Shown here in pieces: positions 49,532 through 59,137 of a DNA stretch of 64,000 bases. Each line of letters begins with the position of its first letter. The first letter of the stretch is position 1. The translations under genes and the position numbers were made by a program. The stretch is from Rhizobium sp. NLR16a (GTDB lineage Bacteria > Pseudomonadota > Alphaproteobacteria > Rhizobiales > Rhizobiaceae). Location of the stretch: positions 124,001 through 188,000 of the forward strand of contig NZ_CP072870.1 in NCBI RefSeq assembly GCF_017948245.1, given 5' to 3'. The notes beneath the pieces are model-generated. The model ran no database searches and was not told where the DNA came from. It was given only the letters and a program-made list of their open reading frames with translations.

Positions 49532-51853
49532 TCAGTAATCGGGTAGGGAAAAGACCAGCTGGTGCGTACCCGGGGGGAGAACCGCCTCCTCAATGACAGG
49601 CTCGCCATTGAGTGACGCATTCCGGTGCCGCCGGCCGGGCCGGAAGCGGCCGACGCAACCCTCCGGAAGCGTCAGCACATAGGTGACCTCGCTGCCGGTG
49701 CAGTGCCAGCCGGCCTCGATGCGCCCTTGGCTGATATCGTGATAGGCCGAAACCGACGAAAGCGACCGGATCGGTGCCGGGTCGACGATCACTTCGGCAA
49801 AGCCGGGTGCGGCCGGGCTCGGCGAAATGCCGGCAACACATTCGAACAGCCATTGGCAGACCGCGCCATAGGCATAGTGGTTATAGCTGTTCATGTCGGG
49901 TTCGTAGATGGTGCCGTCGGGCGCCATGGAATCCCACCGCTCCCAGATCGTCGTCGCTCCCTTCGACACCTGGTAAAGCCAGCCCGGCACGTCGTCCTGC
50001 AGGAAGACCTTTTCAGCGAGATCGTCCATTCCGAGCTTCGTCAGGGCCGGCAAAAGGGCAGGCGTGCCGATGAAACCGGTGCCGATCTTGTAGTCGGCGT
50101 CGACGATCACCTTCCGGAAATGCTTCCGAGCGGTTTCCTCATGCACCGCCGGTATCAGATCGTAGAGGAAAGCGAGTGCGTAGGATGTCTGGTCATTATG
50201 GGCGAGCCGCCCTGCCGGCGTGATGAACTCATTAGCAAAGGCCATCCGGATATTGTCGGCGCGGCCTTTCATCTGTTCTTCAAGCATTTGCTCGCCGAGC
50301 ACGCCTGCGATCTTCGCCAGAAGATCCGTCGAGATGAAGTGGTAGAGGGTGGCTGCACAATCGTCGGCAATTGTCGGGCGCGGCTTTCTGTTATCGCCGA
50401 CCGGCTGCAGCCAGTCGCCGAAGGTGAAGCCGCGGGCGCCCCAATGCGAGGGCGGACGGACGATCGGGCCATCCGTGATGGACCAGACGAAATCGACCCA
50501 GCGCACCATCGAGCCCAGGCACTCCGAAAGAACCGACCGGTCGCCGTAATGGGTGTAGAGGACCCAGGGGATCACGACAATCGCGTCACCCCAGCCGGTC
50601 GAGCCGGCATAGCCCGGGAAATTGCCCGGGTGCAGACGTGTCGGGTCAGGCGAGAAATGCGAAACGGCGCCGTCTTCGCGCTGGTCGGCCATCACATCCC
50701 GCAGATATTTCCTGAGGAAGGACTGGCTGTCGCTCAGCCAGCAGGCCGTCGCGGCAAAGACTTGGGCATCACCCGTCCAGCCAAGCCGTTCGTCGCGCTG
50801 CGGGCAATCCGTGGGCACTTCGATGAAATTGGCGCGCTGCGACCAGATGGTATTCTCAACCAGTCGATTGACGAGAGGATTGCCCGAGGTAAAGCCGCCG
50901 GCCGGTTCCGGCACCGAGGAGATCGGGATCGACTGGATCGCAAGAATCTCCGCTTCGCCTTTGATCGTCACCCTGGCATAACGGAAGCCGTGGAAGGTGA
51001 AATGGGGCGCATAGGTCTCGTCGCCATCTCCGCTGAGCGTATAGAGGGTATGCGCGGCCGCCGCGCGATAGTTGCGATTGTCGAAATGGCGTTCCGGCCC
51101 AAGGACTTCCGAGTGCTCGACCCGCACTTCGGTGCCGCCGACGCCACGGACCGCATATCTGACGTAACCGCCGACATTCTGGCCGAAATCATAGATCGTT
51201 CTGCCTTCGTGATCGGTCCAGCTTTCGATAGGGGCGAGCGGCTGCAGCTCCCGCACCGCCGCAGTCTCATGCGCGACGAGCAGCCCCGTGTCGAACGGCA
51301 ATCGCGCGGTCCCGTGGGTTTCGGCGACGTTTTCCAGGCGTGCGTCGTAAATCTCGCCGAAATAAATCCCCGACTTCTGGATCGGCAGAAGGCCGCTTTG
51401 CCATGTCGTGTCGGTAGAAAGAAGGGTGCCGCTGGGGCCGACCAGATCCGCAATGGCCCCGATCCTGTCGCCCCAGCAATTGGGAATAGCCTGGGCGCCC
51501 CACATGATCGGCGAGCGGTACCATCCGTCGGCGAGCCAGATTTCTATCCTGTTGAAGCCTGACTTCAGCAATCTCGAGATGTCGTATCGCTGATAGGCAA
51601 TGCGGGCGTCGTAATTTGTCCAGCCGGGCGTCAGCACATCGTTCCCGACGCGGGCGCCGTTGATGAAGCAGCGATAGAGGCCGAGCGCCGAGATGAAGAG
51701 TTCTATCGGAAGGCCGGTGCCGTCATGATCAAAGGTCTTGGAGACGAAGCTTGCGGCCGTTCCCTGGCCGCGGTCCGATCGTGGTGCGATCATCTCTCCG
51801 GCCCAGGCGCGCGAAACGAGATTGCCGTCGATGGCTGCCGGCTGAAAGTTCAT
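49532..51853 (-). CDS. GH78 alpha-L-rhamnosidase
   Basis: 773 residues, no signal peptide, so it acts on imported rhamnosides in the cytoplasm. The N-terminal beta domains contain FISALGLYRCFINGARVGNDVLTPGWTNYDARIAYQRYDIS, and TDCPQRDERLGWTGDAQVF (about 348-366) is the catalytic-domain signature of GH78 with its acidic residues. The C-terminal part ends in SVSAYHDISQGRIEAGWHCTG and a beta-sandwich. The start follows GGGAGGACTTG. It is the first gene of the operon facing the LacI gene across a large inverted repeat. Confidence 0.93.
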   Translation of the reverse strand: MNFQPAAIDGNLVSRAWAGEMIAPRSDRGQGTAASFVSKTFDHDGTGLPIELFISALGLYRCFINGARVGNDVLTPGWTNYDARIAYQRYDISRLLKSGFNRIEIWLADGWYRSPIMWGAQAIPNCWGDRIGAIADLVGPSGTLLSTDTTWQSGLLPIQKSGIYFGEIYDARLENVAETHGTARLPFDTGLLVAHETAAVRELQPLAPIESWTDHEGRTIYDFGQNVGGYVRYAVRGVGGTEVRVEHSEVLGPERHFDNRNYRAAAAHTLYTLSGDGDETYAPHFTFHGFRYARVTIKGEAEILAIQSIPISSVPEPAGGFTSGNPLVNRLVENTIWSQRANFIEVPTDCPQRDERLGWTGDAQVFAATACWLSDSQSFLRKYLRDVMADQREDGAVSHFSPDPTRLHPGNFPGYAGSTGWGDAIVVIPWVLYTHYGDRSVLSECLGSMVRWVDFVWSITDGPIVRPPSHWGARGFTFGDWLQPVGDNRKPRPTIADDCAATLYHFISTDLLAKIAGVLGEQMLEEQMKGRADNIRMAFANEFITPAGRLAHNDQTSYALAFLYDLIPAVHEETARKHFRKVIVDADYKIGTGFIGTPALLPALTKLGMDDLAEKVFLQDDVPGWLYQVSKGATTIWERWDSMAPDGTIYEPDMNSYNHYAYGAVCQWLFECVAGISPSPAAPGFAEVIVDPAPIRSLSSVSAYHDISQGRIEAGWHCTGSEVTYVLTLPEGCVGRFRPGRRHRNASLNGEPVIEEAVLPPGTHQLVFSLPDY

Positions 51854-51871
51854 CAAGTCCTCCCGGAGAGT

Positions 51872-51901
51872 TGTAGAACGTTCTCCATATAACGTTCTAC
51901 A
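51872..51901. promoter_or_regulatory. LacI-family operator in the rhamnosidase/lacI divergent gap
   Basis: Inverted repeat TGTAGAACGTT (51872-51882) / AACGTTCTACA (51891-51901), perfect over 11 bp with an 8-base spacer; the left arm region itself contains the palindrome AGAACGTTCT. It begins 19 bases upstream of the rhamnosidase start and ends 94 bases before the LacI gene, so it should repress the uptake/hydrolysis operon. Confidence 0.75.
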
Positions 51902-51995
51902 TTTTTTTCGGAAGCGCAATAGAAATTTCGTCGCCAGTCTGCCATGGTGGTTCTGCGAGCGATTGTGACGGCCCGCAGAGTAGTCCAGAGATTTC

Positions 51996-53054
51996 ATGTC
52001 GATCGAAGAGCAAAAAAGACTGCAACGAAATGATCGCGTGACGATCCGGACAGTGGCAGCGCATGCGGGCGTGTCGGTCGCCGCAGTTTCCAAGGTGATG
52101 CGAAACGCTTATGGCGTTAGTGAAGCATTACGGGCAAAGGTGATCGAGGCTATCGAAGTTCTCGGATATCGCCCCTCACGGGCGGCGCGCGGGTTGCGCG
52201 GCCGGAGTTTCACCATCGGCGTGCTTTTGATCGACATCCGCAACCCCTTCCTTCCGGAGGTGATTGCCGGCGTCAACGGCGTGCTCGCGCCTTCGCACTA
52301 CCAGGCGATGATCGGCGTCAGCGACGCGCGCGTGCAGCTGGAGACGTCGTTGATCGAGTCGATGATCGACTACAAGATGGACGGCCTGATCCTGGTTGCG
52401 CCGCGCCTGCCCTCGGACATCATCGCAAAGTTCGCGGCTCAGATACCGATCGTTGCGGTCGGTTATCACGATGCCGGCGCCACGGCCTTCGATACGGTCA
52501 ATGCCGACGACCAGCGCGGGGCGGAAATCGCAGTCGAAGCGCTGCTTGCCTGCGGCTATCGCGACATCGAGATGCTGAGCCTCGGCGAGCGTGAAGGGCA
52601 CCAGGTCTCCGTCGTGCGCCAGCGTGAGATCGGCTTTCGCCGGGCGATACAGCGCGCCGGACTGGGATCGTCTGCGCCGATCACCAAAATTCCGATCGCC
52701 CCGCCAAAGCGGGAGGAAACGATGCGAAAGTTCCTATCGAGAAAGAACAGGCCGCGCGCGGTGTTCTGCTGGAGCGACCTCGACGCCATCACCCTTCTGA
52801 GCCTGGCGATGGAAACGGGTGTGCGCGTGCCCGAGGATCTTGCCGTCGTCGGATATGACAATTCGTCGACCGCAGCGCTCGGCCTCGTCAATCTCGCAAG
52901 CATCGATCAGTCGGGCAGGGAACTCGGCCAGGTCGCCACCCGAACGTTGATTTCCAGAATAGAGGGCCGCACCGGCGCCGAGCACATTTTCCAGATACCG
53001 TCGCTGGTCAGCCGCAACAGCCTGACTCGCTCCGTTAACGCTCCAGGCACATAG
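51996..53054 (+). CDS. LacI-family transcriptional regulator
   Basis: 352 residues. The N-terminal HTH (VTIRTVAAHAGVSVAAVSKVMRNAYGVSEALRAKVIEAIEVLGYRPSRAARGLRGRS) has the hinge helix with ALA-like RAARGLR; the periplasmic-binding-like sensor follows (FTIGVLLIDIRNPFLPEVIAGVNGVL ... AVVGYDNSSTAALGLVNLASIDQ). Divergent from the rhamnosidase operon and therefore its probable local repressor, released by a rhamnoside-derived sugar. Confidence 0.93.
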   Translation: MSIEEQKRLQRNDRVTIRTVAAHAGVSVAAVSKVMRNAYGVSEALRAKVIEAIEVLGYRPSRAARGLRGRSFTIGVLLIDIRNPFLPEVIAGVNGVLAPSHYQAMIGVSDARVQLETSLIESMIDYKMDGLILVAPRLPSDIIAKFAAQIPIVAVGYHDAGATAFDTVNADDQRGAEIAVEALLACGYRDIEMLSLGEREGHQVSVVRQREIGFRRAIQRAGLGSSAPITKIPIAPPKREETMRKFLSRKNRPRAVFCWSDLDAITLLSLAMETGVRVPEDLAVVGYDNSSTAALGLVNLASIDQSGRELGQVATRTLISRIEGRTGAEHIFQIPSLVSRNSLTRSVNAPGT

Positions 53055-53068
53055 CGCCAGAGATGGTA

Positions 53069-53099
53069 AGGCCGGCTGCGGCTGCGCGCTCGCCGGCCT
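53069..53099. terminator. Hairpin between convergent lacI-type and aldolase genes
   Basis: AGGCCGGC / GCCGGCCT (8 bp) with a GC-rich 15-base loop, lying in the 52-base gap between two convergent genes. Position suits a bidirectional terminator; no T run. Confidence 0.45.
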
Positions 53100-53106
53100 C
53101 GTGATC

Positions 53107-54018
53107 TCAGGCTGCCTTGCCGAGTTTCGAGGGGCGCGTCGCAGCAGCCTTCTCGACCATGGCGGTGACTTCGGTGCGCCGTGCACCCGAAAGCGGCAGG
53201 CGCGGCATGCGGACGCGCTCGGAGCCGCGGCCCATGATCTGCTCGGCGAGCTTGATCGACTGCACGAGGTCATGCTCGGCATCGAGATGCAGCAGCGGCA
53301 TGAACCAGCGGTAGATCCTGCGGGCCTCTTCCCAGTCGCCGCGTTCGGCCGCTGCAACGAGCTGCACGGACTCCTCAGGGAAGGCGCTGGTCAGGCCGGA
53401 GACCCAACCCTTGGCGCCGAGCATCAGGCCCTCAAGCGCGACGTCATCGAGGCCGGCAAAGATATCGAAACGATCGCCGAAGGCATTGATGAGATCGGTG
53501 AAGCGGCGTGGATCCGGGGCGCTTTCCTTGACCGCTTTGATGTTCGGCACGTCGGCAAGCACCTTCAGCACGTCGACGCCGATGTTGACGCGGTAGGCGG
53601 GCGGATTGTTGTAGAGCATGATCGGCAGCGAGGTCGCCTCGGCGACGGTGCGGAAATGCGCGATCAGCTCCTCCGGCTTCGGGACATAGACCATGGCCGG
53701 CAGCAGCATCAGCCCGTCGGCGCCGAGTTTTTCGGCGTCGCGGGCATAGGCGACGGCGCGGCGCGTGTCGAATTCGGAGACGCCCGTCACGACAGGAACG
53801 CGGCCGTTGACGACCTCGACGGCGGCTTTGAGGATCGTGCGCTTCTCATCGGGATCGAGCGAGTTGTTCTCACCGCATGTGCCCATGACGATCAGGCCGT
53901 TGACGCCGTCGTTGACGAGCGCGTCCTGAACACGCTGGGTTGCGGAAAGATCCACGGAAAGATCTTCGTTGAACTGCGTCGTTACGGCGGGAAATACGCC
54001 CTTCCATCCTGTTGTCAT
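53107..54018 (-). CDS. DHDPS/NAL-family aldolase or dehydratase
   Basis: 303 residues. The Schiff-base Lys164 (KAVKESAPD) and Tyr136 (IMLYNNPP) are present, with GTCGENNSL near 46-54 in place of the GTTGE of true DapA. Members include DapA, N-acetylneuraminate lyase, and 2-keto-3-deoxy-sugar-acid aldolases or dehydratases. With a sugar-acid dehydratase and RraA-family gene nearby, conversion of a 2-keto-3-deoxy acid is more likely than lysine synthesis. Divergent from a GntR gene. Confidence 0.88.
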   Translation of the reverse strand: MTTGWKGVFPAVTTQFNEDLSVDLSATQRVQDALVNDGVNGLIVMGTCGENNSLDPDEKRTILKAAVEVVNGRVPVVTGVSEFDTRRAVAYARDAEKLGADGLMLLPAMVYVPKPEELIAHFRTVAEATSLPIMLYNNPPAYRVNIGVDVLKVLADVPNIKAVKESAPDPRRFTDLINAFGDRFDIFAGLDDVALEGLMLGAKGWVSGLTSAFPEESVQLVAAAERGDWEEARRIYRWFMPLLHLDAEHDLVQSIKLAEQIMGRGSERVRMPRLPLSGARRTEVTAMVEKAAATRPSKLGKAA

Positions 54019-54045
54019 CTATCGAAACTCCATTAAAGTCGGTTC

Positions 54046-54074
54046 GTTATATACAAACTGTCGACAAGACTCAA
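54046..54074 (-). promoter_or_regulatory. Promoter of the aldolase gene with embedded operator-like palindrome
   Basis: Minus-strand TTGAGT (54074-54069), 17-base spacer, TATAAC (54051-54046). The spacer contains the palindrome TGTCGACA (54059-54066), well placed for control by the divergently encoded GntR protein. Confidence 0.55.
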
Positions 54075-54155
54075 TCGCGGTAATTTGTAAATTCGTGGGG
54101 CGTTGCCGAAATCGGCCAAAACGCACTACAAGGCTCTCATCAAAGGGAGGGACGC

Positions 54156-54860
54156 ATGCAGAACGACGCGGAAAATGTGCGGGTGCGCGGTTCCGGCACG
54201 CAGAGCATCTATGCCGCGCTGCGCGGGGAGATCCTGTCGATGGCGCTGGAGCCAGCCAGTCCGCTCGACGAGGTGCGGCTGTCGGAGCGTTTCGGCATGT
54301 CGAGGACACCCATCCGCGAGGCGCTGTTACGGCTTGCCGCCGATGGGCTGGTCACGACCCTGCCGAACCGGAACACGATCGTTGCGCCGATCGATTTCGC
54401 CAACCTGCCTACCTATTTCGAAGCGCTGACGCTGATGTACCGGGTGACGACGCGCGGGGCCGCCGGTCGGCGGAACGACGCGATCATGGAGACCATCCGC
54501 CGCCACCAGAAGGACTTCGCCGGCGCGGTTGCCGCGCGCGACGCCTATGCGATGATCGAGGCGAACCGCGAATTCCACGTGGCGATCGCCGAGCTTGCCG
54601 GCAACGCCTATTACACGGCCTTCTTCGCCAAACTGCTCGACGAAGGCCGGCGCATCCTTCGCTTGTATTATTCGACCTTCGACGACCGGCTGCCCCGCCA
54701 ATACGTCGACGAGCATGAGGAAATCATCGCCGCCATCGACGCCGGAGACGCCGAACGCGCCGATCGGCTGGCGATTGCCCACGCCGGCCAGATCGTCCGG
54801 CAGATTCAGGATTATCTCGCCCGCAACCTCGATCGGCCGGTGGCGATCGGTCTGTCGTGA
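54156..54860 (+). CDS. GntR-family (FCD domain) regulator
   Basis: 234 residues. Winged helix: SIYAALRGEILSMALEPASPLDEVRLSERFGMSRTPIREALLRLAADGLVTTLPNRN. The FCD sensor has the metal-type residues in ANREFHVAIAELAGN and YVDEHEEIIAAIDAGDAERADRLAIAHAGQI. It faces the aldolase gene and leads into the M24 peptidase, dehydratase and RraA-family genes; a sugar-acid or keto-acid effector is expected. Confidence 0.92.
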   Translation: MQNDAENVRVRGSGTQSIYAALRGEILSMALEPASPLDEVRLSERFGMSRTPIREALLRLAADGLVTTLPNRNTIVAPIDFANLPTYFEALTLMYRVTTRGAAGRRNDAIMETIRRHQKDFAGAVAARDAYAMIEANREFHVAIAELAGNAYYTAFFAKLLDEGRRILRLYYSTFDDRLPRQYVDEHEEIIAAIDAGDAERADRLAIAHAGQIVRQIQDYLARNLDRPVAIGLS

Positions 54861-54906
54861 AGCGCTACGCTGGACCAGGCATAAACGGTAAGAACAGGAA
54901 AACGAC

Positions 54907-56049
54907 ATGTCATGGCAGCACCCCGTACCCCGGATCACTGAAGACGAGCGTCAGATCCGCCTTTCCAGGCTTCGCGAAGCGATTGAAGCCGAAGGGCTTG
55001 CCGGCCTGCTTCTCGGCCCGACCGAAAGCCTGCGTTATTTCACCGGGCTCGTCTGGCATCCGAGCGAAAGGTTCCTCGGCGCGCTGATCACACCCACGGC
55101 CGTTTCCTACATCGTTCCGGGTTTCGAGCGCAGCCGCGTCGAAACGCTGCCGCATCTGCCGGGGGAAATCCTGGTCTGGGAAGAGGAGGAAAGCAGTGCA
55201 GCGCTCATCGCCCGGCTTGTCGGCCAGGGCGGCACGCTCGCCCTCGACGATAGTTTGCCGCTGTTCTTCTATCACGCCTTGGCAGCGGCGATGGGCGCCG
55301 ACAGGCTCGCCGACGGCGGGCGGCTGATCCATGGCCCGCGCCGCATCAAGTCGGCGGCCGAGATCGCGCTCATTCAACATGCGATGAACCTGACGCTCGA
55401 CGTCCACAGACAGGTGCACGCGCTGTTGAAGCCGGGCATCACCTCATCCGAGGTGGTCGATTTCATCGATCGGCAGCATCGCCAGGCGGGTGCCGACGAC
55501 GGCTCGACATTCGCAATCGTTTCCTTCGGTGCGGCGACTTCGCTTCCTCATGGCGCCGACGGCGATCAGATCCTGGGCGACGACGAGGTCGTTCTCGTCG
55601 ACACGGGCTGCCGGATCGACGGCTACCATTCCGATATTACCAGGACCTATATGCTCGGCGGCGGTAACGGCGACTTCGAACGCGCCTGGTGGATCGAACG
55701 CGAGGCGCAGCAGGCCGTCTTCGATGCCGCCCGGATCGGCGCCGCCTGCTCGAGCCTCGACGATGCGGCCCGCAAGGTGCTCGCCAAACATTCGCTCGGC
55801 CCCGACTACCGCCTGCCGGGCTTGCCGCATCGCGCCGGACATGGCCTTGGGCTCGAGATCCATGAAGAGCCTTACATCGTTCGCGGCAACGACACGCCGC
55901 TTGCCGCCGGCATGTGTTTTTCCAACGAACCGATGATCGTCTTCCCCGATAAATTCGGGATCCGGCTGGAGGACCATATCTGCATGACCGCGGACGGTCC
56001 GCGCTGGTTCACCGATCCGGCGGCCGGACCGACCGAGCCGTTCTCCTGA
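54907..56049 (+). CDS. M24-family metallopeptidase (Xaa-Pro dipeptidase/creatinase-like)
   Basis: 380 residues. The C-terminal pita-bread domain keeps all five metal ligands: Asp in VLVDTGCRIDGYHSDITRT (two), His in AGHGLGLEIHEEPY, Glu in FSNEPMIVFP and Glu in IRLEDHICMT. It is therefore a likely active Xaa-Pro peptidase and not a metal-free creatinase. The N-terminal creatinase-type domain opens with SRLREAIEAEGLAGLLLGPTESLRYFTGLVWHPSERF. It follows the GntR gene by 46 bases; link to sugar-acid breakdown is not obvious. Confidence 0.9.
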   Translation: MSWQHPVPRITEDERQIRLSRLREAIEAEGLAGLLLGPTESLRYFTGLVWHPSERFLGALITPTAVSYIVPGFERSRVETLPHLPGEILVWEEEESSAALIARLVGQGGTLALDDSLPLFFYHALAAAMGADRLADGGRLIHGPRRIKSAAEIALIQHAMNLTLDVHRQVHALLKPGITSSEVVDFIDRQHRQAGADDGSTFAIVSFGAATSLPHGADGDQILGDDEVVLVDTGCRIDGYHSDITRTYMLGGGNGDFERAWWIEREAQQAVFDAARIGAACSSLDDAARKVLAKHSLGPDYRLPGLPHRAGHGLGLEIHEEPYIVRGNDTPLAAGMCFSNEPMIVFPDKFGIRLEDHICMTADGPRWFTDPAAGPTEPFS

Positions 56050-56072
56050 GCGGGCGCCGTCCGCCCGCTCAG
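56046..56072 (+). terminator. Hairpin at the end of the M24 gene
   Basis: CTGAGCGGGC / GCCCGCTCAG, 10-bp perfect stem with 7-base loop, beginning at the stop codon. No T tract; could end or process the gntR-M24 transcript ahead of the gene-poor stretch that follows. Confidence 0.5.
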
Positions 56073-56302
56073 GCAACTGCACCTCAATTTTGAACGCCGG
56101 CAGCGCGTCCGGACTTGAGCTTGACCTCTATGACCGGGATCACGAGCTTAGGTCGGCGCACCGCAGGATGAAGGTCAGTTCATCCTCGGCGACCGGGAAC
56201 TGGTATTTGCTCATAAGGTATCGGCGGCCGGGCGCAGCCAGGTGACATCGCTGGCGTCATGTAGGAATTGCGCATATTCGATCTTGCCGGCCAGCGCATC
56301 CA
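56073..56302. other. Gap with possible decayed gene fragments
   Basis: No intact gene. On the minus strand a protein-like stretch (KIEYAQFLHDASDVTWLRPA, about 56222-56290) ends in TGA at 56214-56216, overlapping an ATG of a 24-residue frame that begins SKYQFPVAEDELTF. Both look like the torn ends of real genes but I cannot name them. Together with the dehydrogenase relic that follows, this marks a deletion or rearrangement site. Confidence 0.4.
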
Positions 56303-56412
56303 GGCCGCCGGGGCAGGCTTGAGGAATTGACGGGCGCCTGTATCTTTCTGGCCTCGGAGGCTTCGAGGTACATCAATGGTCACAGACTTTACGAAGACGG
56401 AGGCATGTGGGC

Positions 56413-56422
<10 letters not shown>
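56303..56422 (+). pseudogene. 3' relic of a short-chain dehydrogenase (SDR) gene
   Basis: The frame ending at the TGA 56420-56422 reads GRLEELTGACIFLASEASRY followed by INGHRLYEDGGMWA, which is the unmistakable C-terminal end of classical SDRs (EEL-x-G-x-FLAS-x-AS-x-YI-x-G-x-DGG). No N-terminal Rossmann motif or YxxxK lies upstream; everything before about 56303 is missing. The relic runs ten bases into the dehydratase gene, showing that an SDR (probably a sugar dehydrogenase) was once translationally coupled to it. Confidence 0.75.
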
Positions 56423-58155
<1,733 letters not shown>

Positions 58156-58165
58156 GAGGACATGC

Positions 58166-58885
58166 ATGATCACACTTTCAGACAGCACGCGCGAAAAACT
58201 CATGCGGGTGAGCGTCGCCACCATCAGCACTGCGCTCTTCAAGCGCGGCCTGCGCAACCAGACGATCCAGGATGTGCAGCCGGTCGCCGGCAAAGGCCGC
58301 AATATGGTCGGCCCGGCCTATACGCTGCGCTACATTCCGGCGCGCGAGGACCTGAACAAGCTCGAGGTTTTCCGCAATCCCGAACACCCGCAGCGCGCCT
58401 GCGTGGAAAGCTGCCCCCCCGGCGCCGTCCTGGTGATGGACAGCCGCAAGAATCCACGCGCCGCCTCCGCCGGCTCGATCCTCGTCACGCGGCTGATGGT
58501 GCGCGGCGTGGCGGGTGTCGTCACCGATGGCGGTTTCCGCGACAGCCCCGAAATAGCGAGATCGGCGATCCCGGCCTATCACAACCGCCCCTCGGCGCCG
58601 ACGAACCTGACGCTGCACCAGGCGCTCGACATCAACGTGCCGATCGGTTGCGGTGACGTGGCGGTCTGGCCCGGCGATATCATGGTCGGCGACGACGAAG
58701 CGGTGATCGTCATTCCGGCGGAACTGGCCGACGAGATTGCCGAGGAGGCCGTGGAAATGACCGCTTATGAGGACTTCGTGACCGAGCGCGTGCTGGCCGG
58801 CCAGTCGATCATCGGTCTCTATCCGGCGACGCAGCCGCACAATCTCGAAGAATTCGCCGCCTGGCGCGCCAAGCACGGCCGCTGA
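58166..58885 (+). CDS. RraA-family protein (HMG/oxaloacetate-type aldolase-decarboxylase fold)
   Basis: 239 residues. The family active-site pattern VRGVAGVVTDGGFRDSPEIA (Arg and Asp of GGxRD) and CGDVAVWPGDIMVGDDEAVIVIPAELADEIAEEA are present. ATG 58166 has AGGAGGA upstream; the nearby ATG 58162 is out of frame. Members with this motif cleave or decarboxylate 2-keto acids with Mg2+, so action on a keto-acid product of the dehydratase is plausible. It lies ten bases downstream of that gene. Confidence 0.87.
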   Translation: MITLSDSTREKLMRVSVATISTALFKRGLRNQTIQDVQPVAGKGRNMVGPAYTLRYIPAREDLNKLEVFRNPEHPQRACVESCPPGAVLVMDSRKNPRAASAGSILVTRLMVRGVAGVVTDGGFRDSPEIARSAIPAYHNRPSAPTNLTLHQALDINVPIGCGDVAVWPGDIMVGDDEAVIVIPAELADEIAEEAVEMTAYEDFVTERVLAGQSIIGLYPATQPHNLEEFAAWRAKHGR

Positions 58886-58989
58886 CATTTTCCAACTGGA
58901 AGCATGCGGTGTTCAGGGATTATATGCATTTGAAGGTGCGCCTCATTATGCTCTCCTGCAGCGCCCTGGCTTATCGGATGGACAGGACG

Positions 58990-59013
58990 CGCAGGCGGCT
59001 GACGCCGCCTGCG
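58990..59013. terminator. Hairpin after the RraA-family gene
   Basis: CGCAGGCGGC / GCCGCCTGCG, perfect 10-bp stem with TGAC loop, about 105 bases after the stop and in front of the convergent RND gene. No T tract is visible; factor-dependent termination is possible. Confidence 0.5.
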
Positions 59014-59137
59014 GGGGAACACGTCCCGCGGTCTTGTTCCGGGGGGGAACGCGACCGAAGACGTTGCCATCAAGATTCACCGAGCCTCGCCCGCAGCGGG
59101 CGTGGGACGATCCGGCTGATCGCTCGCCGGAAGGCGA

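Noticed and set aside
49625..51562. 645-codon open frame opposite the rhamnosidase
   Set aside because: It is a mirror of the high-GC GH78 gene; its protein is rich in Arg/Gly/Ala without any domain, and the minus-strand gene carries clear GH78 motifs.
53107..54018. Lysine-biosynthesis DapA
   Set aside because: GTCGE in place of GTTGE and the catabolic setting with GntR control argue for a 2-keto-3-deoxy acid enzyme.
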